Notes under the pieces: model-generated
The model's database searches: none
Seen by the model: the letters and a program-made list of their open reading frames with translations, nothing else
What the model was told of the DNA's origin: nothing
Program-made: the position numbers and the translations under genes
DNA from: Candidatus Krumholzibacteriia bacterium
Lineage (GTDB): Bacteria > Krumholzibacteriota > Krumholzibacteriia > LZORAL124-64-63
Direction: 5' to 3'
Assembly (NCBI GenBank): GCA_014859985.1
Contig: JACZKN010000432.1
Span: 1-10,558 of the forward strand
Length of the DNA stretch: 10,558 bases
Part shown: piece after piece, positions 7,924 through 10,558 of the stretch
Layout of the letters: the number at the start of each line of letters is the position of its first letter
Numbering within the stretch: position 1 is the first letter of the stretch

Positions 7924-9060
7924 ATGGACCGTGACGTGTCCTTGCAGGGGCAGGATCCGCACCAACCGTACCCACCAGGCGTCACTCCCGCGGCCTTGGC
8001 GGTGCACAACAACTTCGTTGCCGCGATGAACGCGCTGAAGCGGGATCTCCTGCGCAGCGTGCACTACCTGCGCGTGATCCAGGAGCGCCGGATCCACCGG
8101 GCGTTCGGCTACCAGAACATCTACGACTACGCGCGCGCCGCCGTGGGCTTCGCGCCCGAGCAGACCAAGGCGTTGCTGTCCCTGGGCCGCAATCTGGAGC
8201 GCTATCCGGAAACCAAGCAGGCCCTGGCCGAGGGCAAGTTGTCGTGGTCCAAGGCGCGGCTGATCGTGGCCAAGGCCCATCCCGCGGACGAGCGGGCCTG
8301 GCTCGAGACGGCCCGGGGCATGGCGACCGGGCGGATGCGGCAAGAACTGGCGGCTGCAATCCGGCCGCAGGCCGGGGGACCGGAATCGGCGCCGGTCGCT
8401 GACCCCGGCCTGGGGCAGCCGTCGCGGGCGATGCGGCCTGCGCAGCCTGAGCTGGGTGGGCGGGGAGCGGCCCTTGCGGCAGCGCCGGCCCCTGGACCCG
8501 AGGCGGAAGGCACCGAACCGGCGGCACCGGCCCCCCGGGACCTCGTCGTCAGCTACTCGCTGACCCCCGAGCAGTATGCCCGCTGGGAACGGCTCGCGGC
8601 CCTGCCGGGCGCGGCGAGCAAGGAGGAGCGGCTGCTGACCGGCCTGGCAACGCTGGGCCGTGGCGCGAGTGCGGGCGGTCCCGAATTCCTGCTGACCATC
8701 ACCGAATGCCCCCGCTGCCGGGCCGCCGAACTGGTCACTGGGCGCGGCCGCTTCCCGGTCGAGCGACCGCTGCTGCTGGCGGCCCGCTGCGACGCCGTCA
8801 TCCAGGCCGAGAACGGCACCCGCCGTGCCACCGTGCCGCCGCGCCTGCGCCGCCGGGTGCTGGCCCGCGACGGCTACGCCTGCCAGGCGCCGGGCTGCCG
8901 GCACACGCAGCACCTCCAGGTGCATCACCGGCTGCCGCGGGCCCAGGGCGGCCGGACGGTGCCGGAGAACCTCGTGACGCTGTGCGGACGATGCCACCGG
9001 GAACTGCATCGGCGGGAGGAGGCGCTGCGGGAGGCCGGGCGCGATCCGTGCGGGGGGTGA
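7924..9060 (+). CDS. HNH nuclease-domain protein with DUF222-like N-terminal region
   Basis: The product has 378 residues if the ATG at 7924 is used. The frame also allows ATG at 7846, but residues from that start look like non-coding DNA. Three parts are visible: a helical N-terminal region (about 20-146) with IHRAFGYQNIYDYA and LSLGRNLERYP, resembling the DUF222-type region often found before HNH domains; a Pro/Ala/Gly-rich linker (about 147-206); and a C-terminal part with CPRC (262-265) and an HNH domain. The HNH domain has Cys320 and Cys325, HH (334-335), Asn349, and LCGRCH with Cys354, Cys357 and His358. The cysteines should bind structural zinc, while the histidines and asparagine form the metal-dependent nuclease site, which looks intact. 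The target is unknown. Such genes are often multicopy and of uncertain role, and may be mobile or host-encoded. The TGA is followed by 126 bases of spacer. Confidence 0.85.
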   Translation: MDRDVSLQGQDPHQPYPPGVTPAALAVHNNFVAAMNALKRDLLRSVHYLRVIQERRIHRAFGYQNIYDYARAAVGFAPEQTKALLSLGRNLERYPETKQALAEGKLSWSKARLIVAKAHPADERAWLETARGMATGRMRQELAAAIRPQAGGPESAPVADPGLGQPSRAMRPAQPELGGRGAALAAAPAPGPEAEGTEPAAPAPRDLVVSYSLTPEQYARWERLAALPGAASKEERLLTGLATLGRGASAGGPEFLLTITECPRCRAAELVTGRGRFPVERPLLLAARCDAVIQAENGTRRATVPPRLRRRVLARDGYACQAPGCRHTQHLQVHHRLPRAQGGRTVPENLVTLCGRCHRELHRREEALREAGRDPCGG

Positions 9061-9103
9061 GGCTGGCGGCGGGCCGGCTGTGTGTTGTAGAATCGTGACT
9101 TGG

Positions 9104-9117
9104 CGGACGTTCGTCCG
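9104..9117 (+). terminator. Small inverted repeat after the HNH gene
   Basis: CGGACG (9104-9109) and CGTCCG (9112-9117) form a hairpin with a tight loop about 44 bases after the HNH stop. It has no T run. Just upstream, TAGAAT (9088-9093) resembles a -10 element for the next gene but lacks a recognisable -35. Confidence 0.25.
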
Positions 9118-9186
9118 GCCGGGAGGGCAGCGCGACCCGCCGGGCCGGCAGGCGACGGGCACGTCGGACCTCGCGACACGGAGACG

Positions 9187-10380
9187 ATGATGAACGCCAA
9201 CCTGGTGATCGCCGCGATGGTGCTGGTTGGCCTGGCGTCCTCGGCGTCGGCGCGGACCTGGCACGTGGCGAAGGATGGCAGCGGCGACTATGCGGTGATC
9301 CAGGACGCGCTGGATGCGGCGGCTTCGGGGGACACGATCAGGATCGGGCCGGGGAGGTTCGAGGATTTTCGCATCTACCCGACGAACGGAGGCGATCGCG
9401 CGATCATCGCCAAGGTCAATGTGCCGGTGATGACGATCATCGGTGGCGGTTTAGAGGAAACGATTATCGGGCCCGTCGAATATTCATGGGCTGACCCGGA
9501 ACCTCCGACAAGAGGTATCCACTTGATCGCGCAGCCGACATCCGGGGGGTTGCACGTTGAGGAGGTATCGGTCGAGAATCTGGTTGCTGGGATATATGTC
9601 GAAAACGCAGGGACGCTGTCGGTCGCCGGCTGCAATCTTCGGAATTGTCTCTATGGCATCAATGCCTTCGTTTCGACGTCTGCTGTTGCCTCGAGCTTCG
9701 AAGAGTGCGGCTTCGGCATGATCGTCAAATCGCCCGGTTCCCTCGCGACGGCAACAGATTGCAGCTTCACCTGCTACACTGATGGACATACCGGACTCCA
9801 GTTCCAGGGCGTTGGGACGGGAATCGCGCAGGGCTGCACGTTCACCGGGTGCATTGACTGTAATTGCACAGGGGTCGCGTTCTCCGGCGCAGGTGGCGGC
9901 GTCTATGATTGCCGGTTTGAAGGTCTATTGCGGCCGATCTACATGACTTCAGCTGCATACCCGGAGATCCTGCGCAATCACGTCACGACGGCGGGATTCT
10001 GTTTGTATAGCAATTCCGAGGCGTTTACCGCGGAAGGAAACGTATTCCAGGCGACCGGCCCGTTCCCTGTCCTGCAGCTGTACTCACGGGGTCTTCCTCA
10101 CACGATTCGCGGCAACCACATCTTGAGGGGCACGGGATTGGCGGTCGAGATTCTCACCCACACCGGCCCTGCGGACTACCACCTCGACATGACCGGCAAC
10201 TGGTGGGGCACGACCGACCGCGACAGCCTCGCGGCGTGGATTCACGACGGAAACGACGTGATGTGGCCGCCCGGCGGACTGGTCGAATGCACGGTTGTTT
10301 TCGAGCCGTTCGCCGACGCTCCCATCCCGGCGAAGAGGGAATCCCTGGGCGGCCTCAAGGCCCTCTTCCGCGGCCGGTAG
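9187..10380 (+). CDS. Secreted right-handed beta-helix (PbH1-type) protein
   Basis: The protein has 397 residues from the ATG at 9187, or 396 from the next ATG at 9190, which sits at a better distance from GGAG (9180-9183). A hydrophobic stretch followed by ASSASA (residues 17-22) gives a standard signal peptide with likely cleavage before RTWHV. Next is the usual opening of beta-helix proteins, VAKDGSGDYAVIQDALDAAASGDTIRIGPGRF (about 27-58), then repeating strands with Asn, Gly and Cys at turns: ENLVAGIYVENAG, NCLYGINAF, GNVFQATG and IRGNHIL. The NWWGTTD motif (338-344) near the end is common in such proteins. No active-site set for a polysaccharide lyase is recognisable, so whether it cuts or only binds glycans is open. 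The tail KRESLGGLKALFRGR (383-397) is basic. From about 9400 to 10150 the DNA is clearly less GC-rich, with codons rarely used upstream, so recent transfer or relaxed selection is possible. Confidence 0.85.
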   Translation: MMNANLVIAAMVLVGLASSASARTWHVAKDGSGDYAVIQDALDAAASGDTIRIGPGRFEDFRIYPTNGGDRAIIAKVNVPVMTIIGGGLEETIIGPVEYSWADPEPPTRGIHLIAQPTSGGLHVEEVSVENLVAGIYVENAGTLSVAGCNLRNCLYGINAFVSTSAVASSFEECGFGMIVKSPGSLATATDCSFTCYTDGHTGLQFQGVGTGIAQGCTFTGCIDCNCTGVAFSGAGGGVYDCRFEGLLRPIYMTSAAYPEILRNHVTTAGFCLYSNSEAFTAEGNVFQATGPFPVLQLYSRGLPHTIRGNHILRGTGLAVEILTHTGPADYHLDMTGNWWGTTDRDSLAAWIHDGNDVMWPPGGLVECTVVFEPFADAPIPAKRESLGGLKALFRGR

Positions 10381-10451
10381 CCCCATCGGATTTGCACCCT
10401 GATGCCGCCCATGGATGACACACCCGTCCAAGAACGGTCCGAGTTACAGCT

Positions 10452-10521
10452 AAAAAAAGTCCTCCGGCAGTGGCATCATGGGGGCGCTAACCCAACCCAT
10501 GGCACCCCCGCCAGGAGGACT
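10452..10521 (-). terminator. Minus-strand intrinsic terminator at the IS end
   Basis: On the minus strand, the stem AGTCCTCC (complement of 10514-10521) with GGAGGACT (complement of 10458-10465) is extended by a further GGC/GCC past one unpaired base. It runs straight into seven T residues (complement of 10452-10458). The loop contains a second stem, CATGGG (10477-10482) with CCCATG (10496-10501). It would stop transcription leaving the element leftward. On the plus strand the same stem covers the transposase ribosome binding site. Confidence 0.6.
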
Positions 10522-10527
10522 GCGTCC

Positions 10528-10558
10528 ATGATACGCCATGCCAGCCTGTTCAACCAGC
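10528..10558 (+). CDS. Partial transposase, probably IS4-type (first 10 codons)
   Basis: ATG at 10528 follows AGGAGG (10513-10518) by 9 bases, and the readable product is MIRHASLFNQ before the window ends. This opening resembles IS4-family transposases with an N-terminal DUF4372-type domain, but ten residues cannot settle the family. The identification rests on this opening, the hairpin that masks its ribosome binding site and the position at the sequence edge. Confidence 0.5.
   Translation, partial: MIRHASLFNQ

Larger units (their letters stand above)
10452..10558 (+). mobile_element. Left end of an insertion sequence, cut by the window edge
   Basis: The last 107 bases hold a strong inverted-repeat structure, an AGGAGG ribosome binding site and the start of what looks like a transposase. 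The outer end of the element is not defined because the matching right end and any target-site duplication lie outside the window. It begins at or before the A run at 10452. A contig stopping inside a repeat such as this is common. Confidence 0.5.

Noticed and set aside
7891..9264. 457-codon minus-strand open frame opposite the HNH gene
   Set aside because: It is Arg/Pro/Gln-rich with no domain pattern, while the plus frame has a clear HNH motif set.

Overview
The window looks like chromosomal DNA from a GC-rich, probably uncultivated, Gram-negative-type bacterium. It carries a lipoprotein with a TPR-like make-up, full-length Rho, a zinc-ribbon L31, MurA, and a secreted parallel beta-helix protein. 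The style of the beta-helix protein and the rho-rpmE-DUF1385-prfA-prmC-murA order recall FCB-type or deltaproteobacterial metagenome genomes (Krumholzibacteria, Eisenbacteria and similar). That placement is a guess from gene style, not a demonstrated phylogeny. Both edges look like contig ends: the left is a long inverted repeat starting at base 1, and the right stops inside the start of a transposase gene.

Layout, all genes on the + strand: (1) 1-260, a near-perfect inverted repeat whose right arm carries a good promoter. (2) 338-1561, a TPR-like lipoprotein. (3) 1635-1663, a promoter, then a leader of about 150 nt and rho (1821-3068). (4) rpmE (3168-3383), ribosomal protein L31 of the zinc-binding type. 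(5) 3406-3470, a set of competing complementary segments overlapping a strong promoter (3449-3477). (6) A tight unit: DUF1385 membrane protein, prfA (RF1), prmC (the RF1 glutamine methyltransferase) and murA, joined by a 4-nt overlap, a 7-nt gap and a 16-nt overlap. (7) An accessory tail: an HNH nuclease-domain protein (7924-9060) and a secreted beta-helix protein (9187-10380). (8) The left end of an insertion sequence, with the first ten codons of its transposase.

The core genes combine transcription termination (Rho), translation termination (RF1 and its modifying enzyme), a ribosomal protein and the first committed step of peptidoglycan synthesis (MurA). This is a housekeeping neighbourhood. 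I see no defence, secondary-metabolite or CRISPR system. The most interesting signals are non-coding: the left-edge palindrome, the competing-hairpin region after rpmE, and an IS-end stem that hides the transposase ribosome binding site on one strand and has the form of an intrinsic terminator on the other.
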